Shown here in pieces: positions 13,676-23,229 of a stretch of DNA of 48,014 bases (position 1 is the stretch's first letter; the number at the start of each line of letters is the position of its first letter). The notes beneath the pieces were generated by a model. It saw nothing but the letters and a program-made list of their open reading frames with translations. It did not search any database and had not been told where the DNA came from. The stretch is from assembly GCA_002428445.1 (NCBI GenBank), contig DIWJ01000004.1:3587-51600 (forward strand), read 5' to 3'. The stretch comes from Syntrophaceae bacterium UBA6109 (GTDB lineage: Bacteria; Desulfobacterota; Syntrophia; Syntrophales; UBA6109). A program made the translations under genes and the position numbers.

Positions 13676-15760
13676 ATGCATGTCAAGATCCGCAAGCGGG
13701 ACGGGCGCTTGGTCAAATTCAACGCGGAAAAAATCACCGGCGCCATCGCCAAAGCGGGGGCGGCTTCGGGAGAATTCGACGACGTCAGTGCCCGGAAGCT
13801 CACCATTCGCGTCCTGAACCTCGCGGAAAAACTGAAGGACAGCCAGATCATGACGGTGGAGGAAATCCAGGATATCGTCGAAGAGGTCCTGCTTGATTCG
13901 CCTTACCGCAAAACGGCGAAAGCCTATATCATCTACCGCGAGCAGCATGCCCGTCTGCGGGAAATCGCCAACAGCATGGAAGTGGATCTTGTCGACCAGT
14001 ATCTGCACAAGAAAGACTGGAAGATCAATGAAAACAGCAATATGGATTATTCTCTCCAGGGCCTCAACAATTATATCTCCTCGGAGGTCAGCAAGGTCTA
14101 CTGGCTCAACGAGGTCTACTCCCCCGAGATCCGCAAGGCCCACATGGAGGGCGATTTCCACATTCACGACCTGAGTCTGCTCTCTGTCTATTGCGTGGGA
14201 TGGGATCTCTTCGACCTCCTCACCGAGGGCTTCCGCGGCGTCTCCGGCAAGGTGGAGAGCCGCCCGGCCAATCACCTGCGCAGCGCGCTCGGGCAGGTGG
14301 TGAATTTCTTCTACACCCTGCAGGGCGAGGCGGCCGGCGCCCAGGCCTTTTCCAACTTCGATACGCTTCTGGCGCCCTTCATCCGGTACGACAAATTGCA
14401 GTATTCGGAAATCAAACAGGCGCTGCAGGAGTTCATCTTCAACATCAACGTTCCGACGCGGGTGGGTTTCCAGACGCCCTTCACCAACGTCTCCCTGGAT
14501 GTCATCATCCCCCGTTACTACCGAGAGCGGAACGTCATGATCGGCGGGAAACTGAAGAAGGAGACGTACGGCGATTTCCAGGAGGAGATGAATCTCTTCA
14601 ACCGGGCCTTTCTGGAAGTCATGGCCGAGGGAGACGCCAGGGGCCGGGTCTTCACCTTTCCCATCCCCACTTACAGCATCACCAAGGATTTCGACTGGGA
14701 TGACCCGAACCTGGCCTGCCTGTGGGAGATGACAGCCAAGTACGGCGTTCCGTACTTTTCGAATTTCGTCAATTCCGATATGAACCCCGAGGATGCGCGC
14801 AGTATGTGCTGCCGGCTGCGCATCGACAACCGCGAGCTGCAGAAACGGGGCGGCGGCCTCTTCGGATCCAATCCGCTCACCGGCTCCATCGGGGTGATCA
14901 CGATCAACATGCCGAGGATCGGACATCTCGCGAAAAACGAAGAGGAGTTTTTGCAGCGCCTGGATTATCTCATGGCGCTCGCCAGGGAAAGCCTCGAGAC
15001 GAAACGCAAGGTGCTCGAACAGTATACGGACGGGAATCTTTATCCGTACACGAAATACTATCTCCGCGACGTGAAGAAGCGCTTCGACGAATACTGGAAG
15101 AACCACTTCTCCACGATAGGGCTGGTGGGAATGAACGAAGCCTGCCTGAACCTGATGGGGAAGAGCATCGCCGCGCCGGAAGGGCAGGAGTTCACCAAGC
15201 GCGTGCTCGACCACATGCGGGAAAAGCTTCTCGTCTTTCAGAAGGAGACGGGCAACAACTACAATCTGGAATCGACGCCGGCCGAGGGAACGTCCTATCG
15301 TCTCGCGAGGATCGACCGGGAGAAATACCCGGAGATCCTCTGCGCGTCTTCGGGCAACGGAAACGGGTCGGAGCCTTACTATACGAACTCCACGCAGCTC
15401 CCCGTGAACTTCACGGACGATATCTTCGAGGCGCTCGATCTGCAGGACGATATCCAGGCCAAGTACACCGGCGGGACCGTGTTTCATACCTTCGCCGGCG
15501 AGCGGATCGACGATCCCGAGGCGGTGAAAAGCCTTATTCGCAAAGTCTGCACAAAATACCACCTGCCCTATCTGACCTTCACGCCGACCTTCAGCGTCTG
15601 CCCGTCCCACGGTTATCTGAAAGGCGAGCACGGGAATTGTCCCACATGCGAGGAGGCCTGTGAGGTCTACTCCCGCGTCGTCGGGTATCTGCGTCCCGTC
15701 AAACAGTGGAACAAGGGCAAGCAGGAAGAGTTCGGGATGCGGACGGTCTTCCAGTTCTGA
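13676..15760 (+). CDS. nrdD: Anaerobic (class III) ribonucleoside-triphosphate reductase
   Basis: 694 residues. An N-terminal ATP-cone (residues about 3-95, KIRKRDGRLVKFNAEKITGA) senses dATP/ATP. The catalytic ten-stranded barrel follows. Near the C-terminus is a four-cysteine zinc site (CPSHGYLKGEHGNCPTC and EEAC). The glycyl-radical site is SRVVGYLRPV with the radical glycine at residue 670. The enzyme reduces NTPs to dNTPs in oxygen-free conditions and needs NrdG to generate the radical. GGGAGG precedes the ATG. Two NrdR boxes overlap its promoter. The activase gene follows after a 240-base gap. Confidence 0.97.
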   Translation: MHVKIRKRDGRLVKFNAEKITGAIAKAGAASGEFDDVSARKLTIRVLNLAEKLKDSQIMTVEEIQDIVEEVLLDSPYRKTAKAYIIYREQHARLREIANSMEVDLVDQYLHKKDWKINENSNMDYSLQGLNNYISSEVSKVYWLNEVYSPEIRKAHMEGDFHIHDLSLLSVYCVGWDLFDLLTEGFRGVSGKVESRPANHLRSALGQVVNFFYTLQGEAAGAQAFSNFDTLLAPFIRYDKLQYSEIKQALQEFIFNINVPTRVGFQTPFTNVSLDVIIPRYYRERNVMIGGKLKKETYGDFQEEMNLFNRAFLEVMAEGDARGRVFTFPIPTYSITKDFDWDDPNLACLWEMTAKYGVPYFSNFVNSDMNPEDARSMCCRLRIDNRELQKRGGGLFGSNPLTGSIGVITINMPRIGHLAKNEEEFLQRLDYLMALARESLETKRKVLEQYTDGNLYPYTKYYLRDVKKRFDEYWKNHFSTIGLVGMNEACLNLMGKSIAAPEGQEFTKRVLDHMREKLLVFQKETGNNYNLESTPAEGTSYRLARIDREKYPEILCASSGNGNGSEPYYTNSTQLPVNFTDDIFEALDLQDDIQAKYTGGTVFHTFAGERIDDPEAVKSLIRKVCTKYHLPYLTFTPTFSVCPSHGYLKGEHGNCPTCEEACEVYSRVVGYLRPVKQWNKGKQEEFGMRTVFQF

Positions 15761-15881
15761 CGATTCTGTCAAAGCTCCCGGCCGCGCGCGTCGGTCGGGC
15801 CCTGCGATGTAGCGGTTCACCGGCTGCCTCAATCGTTCGATTCTTCGGGGAGGACGTCCCGGGCGACTTCCCTTTTTGCCT

Positions 15882-15903
15882 CCCGGGCCATTTCCGGCCC
15901 GGG
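15882..15903 (+). other. Strong hairpin between nrdD and nrdG
   Basis: CCCGGGCC pairs perfectly with GGCCCGGG around ATTTCC. No T tract follows, so an mRNA-stability or processing element is as likely as a terminator. The remainder of 15761-16000 shows no gene. Confidence 0.45.
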
Positions 15904-16000
15904 CTAAAGGTCTTGCGGCTTGCGCCCGAAGTGTCTTGTCATGAAAGGCGATATCGCGTATTCTTGCAAAAACGACGGCATCGGGGGATTTTGAAAGGGC

Positions 16001-16690
16001 ATGAAAATCGGCGGTCTCCAGAAGGTATCCCTGATCGATTATCCGGCCTGCATCAGCGCGGTCGTTTTTACGATCGGCTGCAATTTCCGCTGTCCCTACT
16101 GCCACAATCCGGAATTGGTGAAAGAATCGCTTTATCCGTCCGCGTTGCCTGAAGCGGACATCTTTGATTTTCTGAAGAGACGGCAGGGGAAGCTGGAGGC
16201 TGTCTCCGTCACCGGCGGTGAACCCTGCCTCCAGCCGGATCTGCCCGAATTCGCCGTGGCGCTGAAAAAAATGGGCTACCGCGTGAAGATCGATACGAAC
16301 GGTTCCCGGCCGGAAGTCCTGGAAAGGCTGCTGGCGGAAAACGCCGTCGATTACATCGCCATGGACATCAAGGCGCCTTTATCGCGCTACGAGTCCGTCG
16401 CGGGGGTGCCGATACGCGGGAAGGACATCCGGCGCAGCGTCGAGCGGATCATGTCCTGCGGAATCCGTTATGAATTCCGCACCACCGTCGCCCCCGGTCT
16501 TCTGGAGGCCAGGGACTTTGCCGACATCGGCAAAGAGATTTGCCACGCCCAACGCTATGTCCTGCAGGGATTTGTTGCTTCGAAGACGCTCGATAAAGCG
16601 TATCTGAAGAAGAAGTCCCCGCCCAGAGAAGAATTGGAAGCGATCCGCGACGTTGTGAAGCGTTACGTTCAGACGGTCGTCATCCGCTAG
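16001..16690 (+). CDS. nrdG: Anaerobic ribonucleotide reductase activating protein (radical SAM)
   Basis: 229 residues. The iron-sulphur cluster motif is C27-x3-C31-x2-C34 in GCNFRCPYCHNPELV, and the glycine-rich SVTGGEPCLQPDL binds S-adenosylmethionine. The opening MKIGGLQKVSLIDYPACISA matches the activase family linked to NrdD of the longer ATP-cone type. It makes the glycyl radical on NrdD using a 5'-deoxyadenosyl radical. Located downstream of nrdD on the same strand; the hairpin between them may adjust relative expression. A pyruvate formate-lyase activase is less likely given this neighbour. Confidence 0.92.
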   Translation: MKIGGLQKVSLIDYPACISAVVFTIGCNFRCPYCHNPELVKESLYPSALPEADIFDFLKRRQGKLEAVSVTGGEPCLQPDLPEFAVALKKMGYRVKIDTNGSRPEVLERLLAENAVDYIAMDIKAPLSRYESVAGVPIRGKDIRRSVERIMSCGIRYEFRTTVAPGLLEARDFADIGKEICHAQRYVLQGFVASKTLDKAYLKKKSPPREELEAIRDVVKRYVQTVVIR

Positions 16691-16731
16691 CCGTCTGCAG
16701 AATCGTTCTTGTCGCGCGGGAGCGTTGCGCC

Positions 16732-18408
16732 ATGGGGGATCAACAGAGCAAAGATCGGCCGCCGTTAACCGAGAGCGAGCAGATCAACCATCTTTTCAAT
16801 TCCGCCCTTTCCGACATGAAGGATTTTGCCGAGCAGCAGCTCTGGCAGATCCGGAGGCTGACGGCCATCGGCACGGCCCTGTCGGCGGAGAAGAACCTGG
16901 ACCGCCTCCTGGAAATGATCCTCGAGGAAGCACAAAAACTCACCAACGCCGACGGGGGAACCCTCTATCTGACGGCCGATTCGGAGCGTGAGCTTCAATT
17001 CGCCCTTGTGCGGACGGACTCCCTGGGCCTGTGCATGGGGGGAACGGGCGGCAGAATCACATGGCCGTCCGTGGCGCTCTTCAACCCCGACGGGACGCCG
17101 AACCACGCCAACGTATCGGCGTTTGTGGCCCTGTCCGGCGAAACTGTCAATATCCCGGATGTCTATCATGCCGAGGGCTTCAACTTCCAGGGGACGCGGG
17201 CCTTCGATGCGGAGACCGGCTATCGCTCGAAGTCCATGCTGGTCGTCCCCCTGCGCAATCATGAGAACGACATCATCGGCGTCCTCCAGCTGCTCAACGC
17301 CCGCAAGGCGGCGGGCGGAGAGACGGTTCTCTTCTCTCGGGAAAGCCAGGAGATCACCGAGTCCCTTGCCTCCCAGGCGGCCGTCGCCCTGACCAACAAC
17401 CGGCTCATTCAGGACCTGGAGAACCTTCTCGAAGCGTATGTCCGCACGATCGCGACGGCGATTGACGAGAAATCGCCCTACACGGGAGGCCATGTCCGGC
17501 GCGTCGTGGAGATCGCGATGGATCTGGCGGCGAAGATCAATGCGGCCGACAGCGGCCCCTACGCGGCGGTTTCCTTCAACAAGAACGAGCTCCAGGAGTT
17601 GCGCATCGCCGCCTGGCTCCACGACGTGGGGAAAATCACGACGCCCGAACATATCGTCGACAAGGCGACCAAGCTGGAAACCGTCCATGACCGGATCGAT
17701 CTCCTGAAGACCCGGTTGCAGGTGATCCGGCGGGACCATGAAATCGCCCTGATGAAGAACTACCTCCTCTCGAAAGGCCTGTCGCTGCCGGAAGAACTGG
17801 TCGCGGAGCAGGCGCGCTTTTCGCGTTTGATGTACGAGGAAGGTTGTTTCCTTGACGATGTCAACCGGGGCGGCGAGACGATGTCGGAAGAGCGGATCAA
17901 CCGTTTGCGGGGGATTGCGAATCGATCCTGGGAAGAAAACGGCCGGCCGCAATCCGCGATTACCGAGGAAGAAGTCCGGAACCTGAGTATCCGCAGGGGA
18001 ACGCTGACGGACGAGGAACGGGATATCATCAACAATCACGCCGCCGTAACGTCCAAGATCCTGTCGCAGCTTCCCTTTCCCAAGAAGCTCAGCAGGATTC
18101 CCGACTATGCCTCCGGACACCACGAGCATCTCGACGGGACGGGCTATCCGCTGGGGCTCAAGGGAGACCAGCTTCCACTCCAGACGCGGATCCTCGCACT
18201 GGCCGACATCTTCGAGGCGTTGACGGCGAAGGACCGGCCCTACAAGAAGGGCAAGACGCTGTCCGAGGCGCTCGGGATCCTCACCACCATGGTTGGGGAC
18301 GGCCACATCGATCCGGTCCTTTTCGCCTTCTTCATGGAGAAGAAGATCCACCTGGATTACGCCCGCCGGGTGCTCGCTCCCCAGCAGCTCGACATGGACG
18401 GGGTCTGA
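16732..18408 (+). CDS. GAF domain/HD-GYP domain protein (probable cyclic-di-GMP phosphodiesterase)
   Basis: 558 residues. A coiled-coil start is followed by a GAF sensor domain (about 55-222) and an HD-GYP domain: HD at 297-298 in WLHDVGKI, H436 in NNHAAVT, HHEHLDGTGYP at 463-473, and ADIFEALTAKDRPYKKGK after it. All usual metal ligands are present, so hydrolysis of cyclic di-GMP is predicted. About 100 residues separate the HDVGK motif from the next metal-binding segment, where about 30 is usual; this insertion (about 315-425) is helical and charged. No membrane segment, so a cytoplasmic sensor. ATG 16732 is the only good start. Its signal and targets are unknown. Confidence 0.88.
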   Translation: MGDQQSKDRPPLTESEQINHLFNSALSDMKDFAEQQLWQIRRLTAIGTALSAEKNLDRLLEMILEEAQKLTNADGGTLYLTADSERELQFALVRTDSLGLCMGGTGGRITWPSVALFNPDGTPNHANVSAFVALSGETVNIPDVYHAEGFNFQGTRAFDAETGYRSKSMLVVPLRNHENDIIGVLQLLNARKAAGGETVLFSRESQEITESLASQAAVALTNNRLIQDLENLLEAYVRTIATAIDEKSPYTGGHVRRVVEIAMDLAAKINAADSGPYAAVSFNKNELQELRIAAWLHDVGKITTPEHIVDKATKLETVHDRIDLLKTRLQVIRRDHEIALMKNYLLSKGLSLPEELVAEQARFSRLMYEEGCFLDDVNRGGETMSEERINRLRGIANRSWEENGRPQSAITEEEVRNLSIRRGTLTDEERDIINNHAAVTSKILSQLPFPKKLSRIPDYASGHHEHLDGTGYPLGLKGDQLPLQTRILALADIFEALTAKDRPYKKGKTLSEALGILTTMVGDGHIDPVLFAFFMEKKIHLDYARRVLAPQQLDMDGV

Positions 18409-18529
18409 TCCCCTTTCTCAGCAGCGCGTTTCTCAGCCGGCCTTCATTTTACCCAGCTTCCGCCGATAGGCGTTCCAGGAAACGCGATAGCGCGAAGCGA
18501 TCGCCGTTTCCCACGCCGCCCGCAGGTAG

Positions 18530-20209
18530 TCAGTCCTCCGAGTCGAGACAGGAAGAAAGACCTTCCGTCAGGGCGTGGACCTGCCAGTCGACGGCCAGAC
18601 GGAAAGGTTTCCGATTCCCCGTCTCGATGAGGCAACCGTGATGCTCCGCCCAGGATGCATCAGCGAGGGCGATGTCTTCCAGGTCCCGCCGCAACGCTGT
18701 CAGCCGCCCTTCCTGCACGGGGTTGTAGCACCGGCAGCGCGCCGCGTAGAAAAAGGCGTTGTGGAGATACTTGGGATGAAGGGCCAGCCCGTCTTTCCCC
18801 GTGCGCGCCGCCATGAGCAGCAACAGCTCCAGGACTTCACGCGCCAGGCCCAATCCGGGATATTGCTGACCGGGCAGGGGAGGGTGTCCGGAAGGAAAGG
18901 GAATCCTGGGGTTCTGCAAGGTCAGCCAGTCGAGGAGGAGGACATGGAAGAAGCGCTCGCGTGACGCTGCCGGCTCCTGCGGCGGGGCCTCGAGGAGTCC
19001 TTCCCGAACGATTGTCTCCATCAGGAGGTCCCCTTCCGACGATAACCGCAGGCGGTGCCGGAACGCATCGTCCGCCCGAAAGCCGATCCGAACGCCCTGG
19101 AAACCCCGGTCCGCAAGGGCCGAAAGAATTCCGTATTCCTCAAAGGCCCTGCGGAGTCCTTCTGGCGAGTAGTGCCGGAGAAAAAGAGAGGACAGGCCGG
19201 CCGGGCCGCGCTGTGCAAAGAGACGTTCCCCGATGATCTCGGGATGTCTCTCGTCCATGGCGGCGAGCTCCTGGGAATCGAGGCGGCCATAGATCCTTCG
19301 GTAGCGGCGTATCAGGGAAGCGGTCCTGAGATTCGGGCCGAAGGAGAGCAGGGGCAGGGGGATCTGGGCGAGAAAGAGCTCCGCAATCCCTCTCTCCCAA
19401 GGTTTTCGAGAGGATTCTTCGATGTCGAGATCGGCGACGAGGAGCTGCGGGGCCTCGCTGCGGATTCTCTGCGCCAGCGACGGCATATCGCCTTCGAAGA
19501 GGGCTGCCCGGAGCGTTCCCCCGGGATAGAGCGACCGGCCTTCTTCGAACAGCAGCCGTTCGCGATCCCTGAATCGTTCTCCCGCGGATGGGTTTGCGGA
19601 GAGAGTTTCCCGGCTCGCGCGGGCTTCGTCCCGCGGTGCGACGGCGATCAGAGACAAGGGTGAAGCCATGCGCCGCGCCAGAGAAGCCCCGGCGGCCAGG
19701 GAGGCGGAGCGTTTTCCGCCAAGGGGGATCAGGCAGAGGACGCCGCGCCCTTGCGCCGGGAAATCGGTCGTCCCCGCTTCCGCGGGCGCGTCCGGCCAGG
19801 TCAGAACGGGGCAGGACGCCTCGTTGATCATCCGGATCGTCCTGTCCGGAAAGAGCGGCCGCATCCTCATAGCCGAGGGGTTTGCGCGCTGCACGAAGAG
19901 ATCCGTTTCGACGGTTCTCAGCGTCTCGAGAATCTTCGGGATGGACCTGTTGCACCGGAGGACACGGTAGGGGCGGCCAGCGAAGGCAGGCAGACGGCGG
20001 TCGAGGAATTCCGCCAGTCCCTCTTCCGCGCGGGAGGCGTCCGTCCCGGCGGGGCGGCTGAACAAGGCGCCGGCGACCTGCGAACGCTGCGGCACGGTGA
20101 ACAGGAATGAAATCTGCGCGCGATAGAGACGGGCGAGATGAAACGCGAAACCGAACATGGAGACGTCCGGGACGTCGGCCTCAACCGCGATACGGCGGAT
20201 GCGGATCAT
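18530..20209 (-). CDS. Protein with two UspA-like domains and a conserved-looking C-terminal region
   Basis: 559 residues. Residues about 1-140 and 155-300 each look like a universal stress protein fold (first: IRRIAVEADVPDVSMFGFAF; second: GVLCLIPLGGKRSASLAAGA). The typical ATP-loop G-x2-G-x9-G-S/T is not evident in either. The C-terminal 250 residues form a separate domain with LQNPRIPFPSGHPPLPGQQY, PGLGLAREVLELLLLMAART and LHPKYLHNAFFYAARC, which I cannot assign. The start lies four bases after the M48 peptidase gene, so the two are one operon. An alternative frame carries on for about 34 residues past the stop (ending at 18433), discussed in the findings. Confidence 0.7.
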   Translation of the reverse strand: MIRIRRIAVEADVPDVSMFGFAFHLARLYRAQISFLFTVPQRSQVAGALFSRPAGTDASRAEEGLAEFLDRRLPAFAGRPYRVLRCNRSIPKILETLRTVETDLFVQRANPSAMRMRPLFPDRTIRMINEASCPVLTWPDAPAEAGTTDFPAQGRGVLCLIPLGGKRSASLAAGASLARRMASPLSLIAVAPRDEARASRETLSANPSAGERFRDRERLLFEEGRSLYPGGTLRAALFEGDMPSLAQRIRSEAPQLLVADLDIEESSRKPWERGIAELFLAQIPLPLLSFGPNLRTASLIRRYRRIYGRLDSQELAAMDERHPEIIGERLFAQRGPAGLSSLFLRHYSPEGLRRAFEEYGILSALADRGFQGVRIGFRADDAFRHRLRLSSEGDLLMETIVREGLLEAPPQEPAASRERFFHVLLLDWLTLQNPRIPFPSGHPPLPGQQYPGLGLAREVLELLLLMAARTGKDGLALHPKYLHNAFFYAARCRCYNPVQEGRLTALRRDLEDIALADASWAEHHGCLIETGNRKPFRLAVDWQVHALTEGLSSCLDSED

Positions 20210-20213
20210 AGGT

Positions 20214-21680
20214 TCATCGGCCGAGCGGTACCCGCGAAGGGGGAGGAGGTTCTTCCCGCTTCATCTTGGCGAGAGCCTCGATCTCCTTGTCGACCCGCCG
20301 GCCCCAGTCGCTTTCCTTGGGCACAAGCTTCAGGGCCTCCTTGAAATGAAAAAGTGCAGTATCCCGTTTGTTCTTCTTCTTGAAATGAAGCCCGAAGTAG
20401 TAGTGGGACTCGACGGGCTGGTTTGTTTTTCCGTAGGCGACGGCCATGTTGTACAGAAGCTCGGGTTCTTCGATCTCGCGCACATCAAGCCGGGCGTAGA
20501 GAGCGATGGCGGCCCGGTAGTCGCCCAGGGACGAGTAGGCCCTGCCAAGGTAAAGAATGGTCTGAGGGCTGTCTTCGTCGAGAGACAGGGCCTGGCGCAG
20601 GTAGGTGACGGACTCCCGCGTCTTGCCGCTTTTGAAGTAGGCAATGCCGAGTTCCCGGACGATGTCTTCGTCTTTCGGAGCGAGCGCGACGGCGCGGTGG
20701 AAATTGACCAGCGCCGCCGCAACCGCTCCCGTCCGCTCCTGGGCGACGGCCAGGCCGTAGAGGAGGTCGACGTCGTTGGGACTTTCTTTCAGATCCTCGG
20801 TGAGTTCCTTGACAACGGCTTCGGGATTCCGGCCCCGAAGCAGAAGAGAGACCTGGATCCGCTTCAGGTTTCCGAGGATGCTGTCCTTGCCCTTTCGCGC
20901 GAAGGTCGTCTGGATCATGCCGTCGAGGTACCGAATCCGTTCGTCCGTGCCGGGGTGGGTGCGAAAGTAGGAGGGAACGGAGTTGGAATAGAACTCGTAG
21001 CGGCGCATGACCCTGAGAAAATCCAGCATTCCCTTCGGGTCGTATCCGGTGTCGGCAAGGTAGGCCATGCCGATGCGATCGGCTTCTTCTTCGTGCTGGC
21101 GGCTGTAGCTGAGGTTCATGCTGGTTGCAGCGGCGACGGAGAAGCTGGTCACGGCGGCGGAGGCGTCGCCGCCGCCGAGAAATGCGCCGGCGAGGACAGC
21201 GGCCATCGTCGCGATACTGATCTTCTGGGACTTCGCGATGATGTCGGCAATATGCCGCGCGTTGACATGGGCGATTTCATGGGCCAGCACGCCCGCCAGT
21301 TCACCCTCGTCTTCCACGAGCGTGATCAATCCTCGATTGAGATAGACATAGCCGCCCGGTGTCGCGAAGGCGTTGACGGCGCTGCTGTCGATGACGCTGA
21401 AACGGAATTCGAACACCGAGACGGGGCTCTGATTGACGATGCGATTGCCGATTTCAGAGATATAGCGGTCGATCTTCGGATCGTGAATGATCAGCTTGTT
21501 CTTGTCGAGTTTTTCGTAAAATTCCTTGCCCAGCTTCTTCTCGTCTTCAAAGGTGAAGCTCGCCCGGACAGGCGCAGCGATCGAAACGATCATGATGAAG
21601 GCGACACCTGCCGCCAGAAGGGCCGATTTTATTCCTTTTGAAGCAAACACGCCGGGTTCCTCGCAAGAATCATGCTGCAC
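20214..21680 (-). CDS. M48-family zinc metallopeptidase with TPR repeats (BepA-like)
   Basis: 488 residues. A signal peptide (hydrophobic SALLAAGVAFIMIVSIAAPVRA, residues about 19-40) sends it to the periplasm. The zinc site is HEIAH at 134-138, with the third ligand in the SRQHEEEADRIGM segment (about 193-205). Residues about 300-470 hold tetratricopeptide repeats. This order is that of BepA/YfgC, which degrades or rescues stalled outer-membrane proteins at the BAM complex. An autotransporter 16 kb away would be the kind of client. First gene of a two-gene leftward operon with the Usp-like protein. Confidence 0.9.
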   Translation of the reverse strand: MQHDSCEEPGVFASKGIKSALLAAGVAFIMIVSIAAPVRASFTFEDEKKLGKEFYEKLDKNKLIIHDPKIDRYISEIGNRIVNQSPVSVFEFRFSVIDSSAVNAFATPGGYVYLNRGLITLVEDEGELAGVLAHEIAHVNARHIADIIAKSQKISIATMAAVLAGAFLGGGDASAAVTSFSVAAATSMNLSYSRQHEEEADRIGMAYLADTGYDPKGMLDFLRVMRRYEFYSNSVPSYFRTHPGTDERIRYLDGMIQTTFARKGKDSILGNLKRIQVSLLLRGRNPEAVVKELTEDLKESPNDVDLLYGLAVAQERTGAVAAALVNFHRAVALAPKDEDIVRELGIAYFKSGKTRESVTYLRQALSLDEDSPQTILYLGRAYSSLGDYRAAIALYARLDVREIEEPELLYNMAVAYGKTNQPVESHYYFGLHFKKKNKRDTALFHFKEALKLVPKESDWGRRVDKEIEALAKMKREEPPPPSRVPLGR

Positions 21681-21737
21681 ATCCTATCGTTTTTGATGCG
21701 GCGAAGCAAGGATCGCTTTGATGCGCCGCACCGTCTA

Positions 21738-21765
21738 TTGTGATTGGATGCAGGGATGTGATATA
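21738..21765 (+). promoter_or_regulatory. Possible promoter of the cmk-rpsA block
   Basis: TTGTGA at 21738-21743, 16-base spacer, GATATA at 21760-21765, 35 bases before the TTG start. Moderate match only. Confidence 0.35.
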
Positions 21766-21799
21766 GAGCGGTCAAAATGTTGCGGAAGGCGGCGTATTT

Positions 21800-23056
21800 T
21801 TGAAGGGGAAGGATCTTCTTCACAGCCGGAATATCACGGTTTCCACCTACGAAATCGGACAGGATGAGATCCTCGTCGAAGGGATTCTCCAGGACGAGCG
21901 TCTTTGCCCCGTCATCTCTTCCTCAAAAGGTGTCGAACTTCCGCCGGGGATCATCCATCGCATGACAGTCGAGATGGTCCTCGCCATTCCCACGCTTCAA
22001 ATCCTCTCCATCCGCGCCGCGATGCCTGCCCATCCCTTCCCGGAATGTCTTGAAGTATGTGAAACGGTGCGGGGGCTCGAAGGGCTGCGCCTGATATCGG
22101 GTTTCACGGCGGAAGTCCGGCGCAGGCTGGGCAAAACGAAAGGTTGCCTCCACCTGACGAATCTTCTTCTTGCCATGGGGTCGGCGGCGGTTCAGGGGAC
22201 CTGGTCATTCTTCAAACGCAAGCGGAAACGGAAGCTCGCCGAATCGCCCGGCCAGGCCGAGGAGCGCGCGGCGCTCGTTGTCGACAGTTGCCGGGTGTGG
22301 AGGAAAGACGGCCCCGTCGCGGCAAGACTGCGCCAGCGGATCGATCAGGCCGCGGCGGATGCTGAAAAAAAGGATGGCAGGAAACTGGTCATCACGATCG
22401 ACGGTCCGGCCGGTTCCGGAAAGAGCACGGTAAGCAAGCGTCTGGCCGAAAAACTGTCGTACCTCTATCTGGATACCGGCGCTCTCTACCGCGCCCTTGC
22501 ATGGCGGGCGATTCGTGAGGGAACGGCACAGGATGACGAGGAAGCGCTCGCCGATCTCTGCCGTCGCGCCCGCGTCTCCGTAAAACGGGTCGGCGGCCGC
22601 GTGCGCTACTTCGCCGGCGGTGAGGAGGTATCGGACCTCATCCGGACGGAAGAAGTCGGACTGGCGGCTTCGCGGATCTCGGCGGTGCCCGCCGTACGGA
22701 AAGCGCTTCTTCCGGTGCAGCGGCAGGCGGGGAAGAGGGGCGGCATCGTGGCCGAGGGCCGGGATATGGGAACGGTGGTATTCAAGGACGCCGATGTGAA
22801 ATTCTATCTGGAAGCCTCCGAATCGGTGCGCATACAAAGGCGGTTCCAGGAACTCGCGGCGAAAGGGCAAAGCGCCGATCTTTCCCGCATTGGGAAGGAT
22901 CTGTCTTTTCGGGACCGCCAGGACAGTGAGCGCGCCGCAGCGCCGCTGAAAATTCCGGAAGATGCCGTAGTGATCGATACGACTGCGCTCGATATCGAGC
23001 AAGTCCTGCAGCGGATGCTCGATGAAGTGGAACGCCGCAGGAAAGGCCCTGCGTGA
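21800..23056 (+). CDS. cmk: DUF2889-cytidylate kinase fusion protein
   Basis: 418 residues with two parts. Residues about 1-140 match DUF2889-type proteins: a beta-rich start (SRNITVSTYEIGQDEILVEG), IHRMTVEMVLAIPTLQILSI, and the ending GCLHLTNLLLAMGSAAVQG. Residues about 195-415 are a complete cytidylate kinase: P-loop GPAGSGKST at 202-210, YLDTGALYRALAWRA for CMP binding, GRDMGTVVFKDADVKFYL and the late DRQDSERAAAPL. It phosphorylates CMP/dCMP to the diphosphates. A usual Cmk is about 220 residues. The start is TTG with AAGGCGG nearby. It precedes rpsA, as cmk does in many bacteria. Confidence 0.88.
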   Translation: MKGKDLLHSRNITVSTYEIGQDEILVEGILQDERLCPVISSSKGVELPPGIIHRMTVEMVLAIPTLQILSIRAAMPAHPFPECLEVCETVRGLEGLRLISGFTAEVRRRLGKTKGCLHLTNLLLAMGSAAVQGTWSFFKRKRKRKLAESPGQAEERAALVVDSCRVWRKDGPVAARLRQRIDQAAADAEKKDGRKLVITIDGPAGSGKSTVSKRLAEKLSYLYLDTGALYRALAWRAIREGTAQDDEEALADLCRRARVSVKRVGGRVRYFAGGEEVSDLIRTEEVGLAASRISAVPAVRKALLPVQRQAGKRGGIVAEGRDMGTVVFKDADVKFYLEASESVRIQRRFQELAAKGQSADLSRIGKDLSFRDRQDSERAAAPLKIPEDAVVIDTTALDIEQVLQRMLDEVERRRKGPA

Positions 23057-23229
23057 CTGCGCTTCACGACGGCCGTTCGAGCAGGCGCTGATTCCCGTTG
23101 ATTCGGGGCGAAGGCGATTTGCGGCAAACTCCGGAGAGCTTCAATTTGCTTGATATTTCGAGATCAGTATGTTAGTCGACGTTCACCGGAAAAGGGTTCT
23201 ATAAATAATTTACTGGGGGGAAGGACTTG

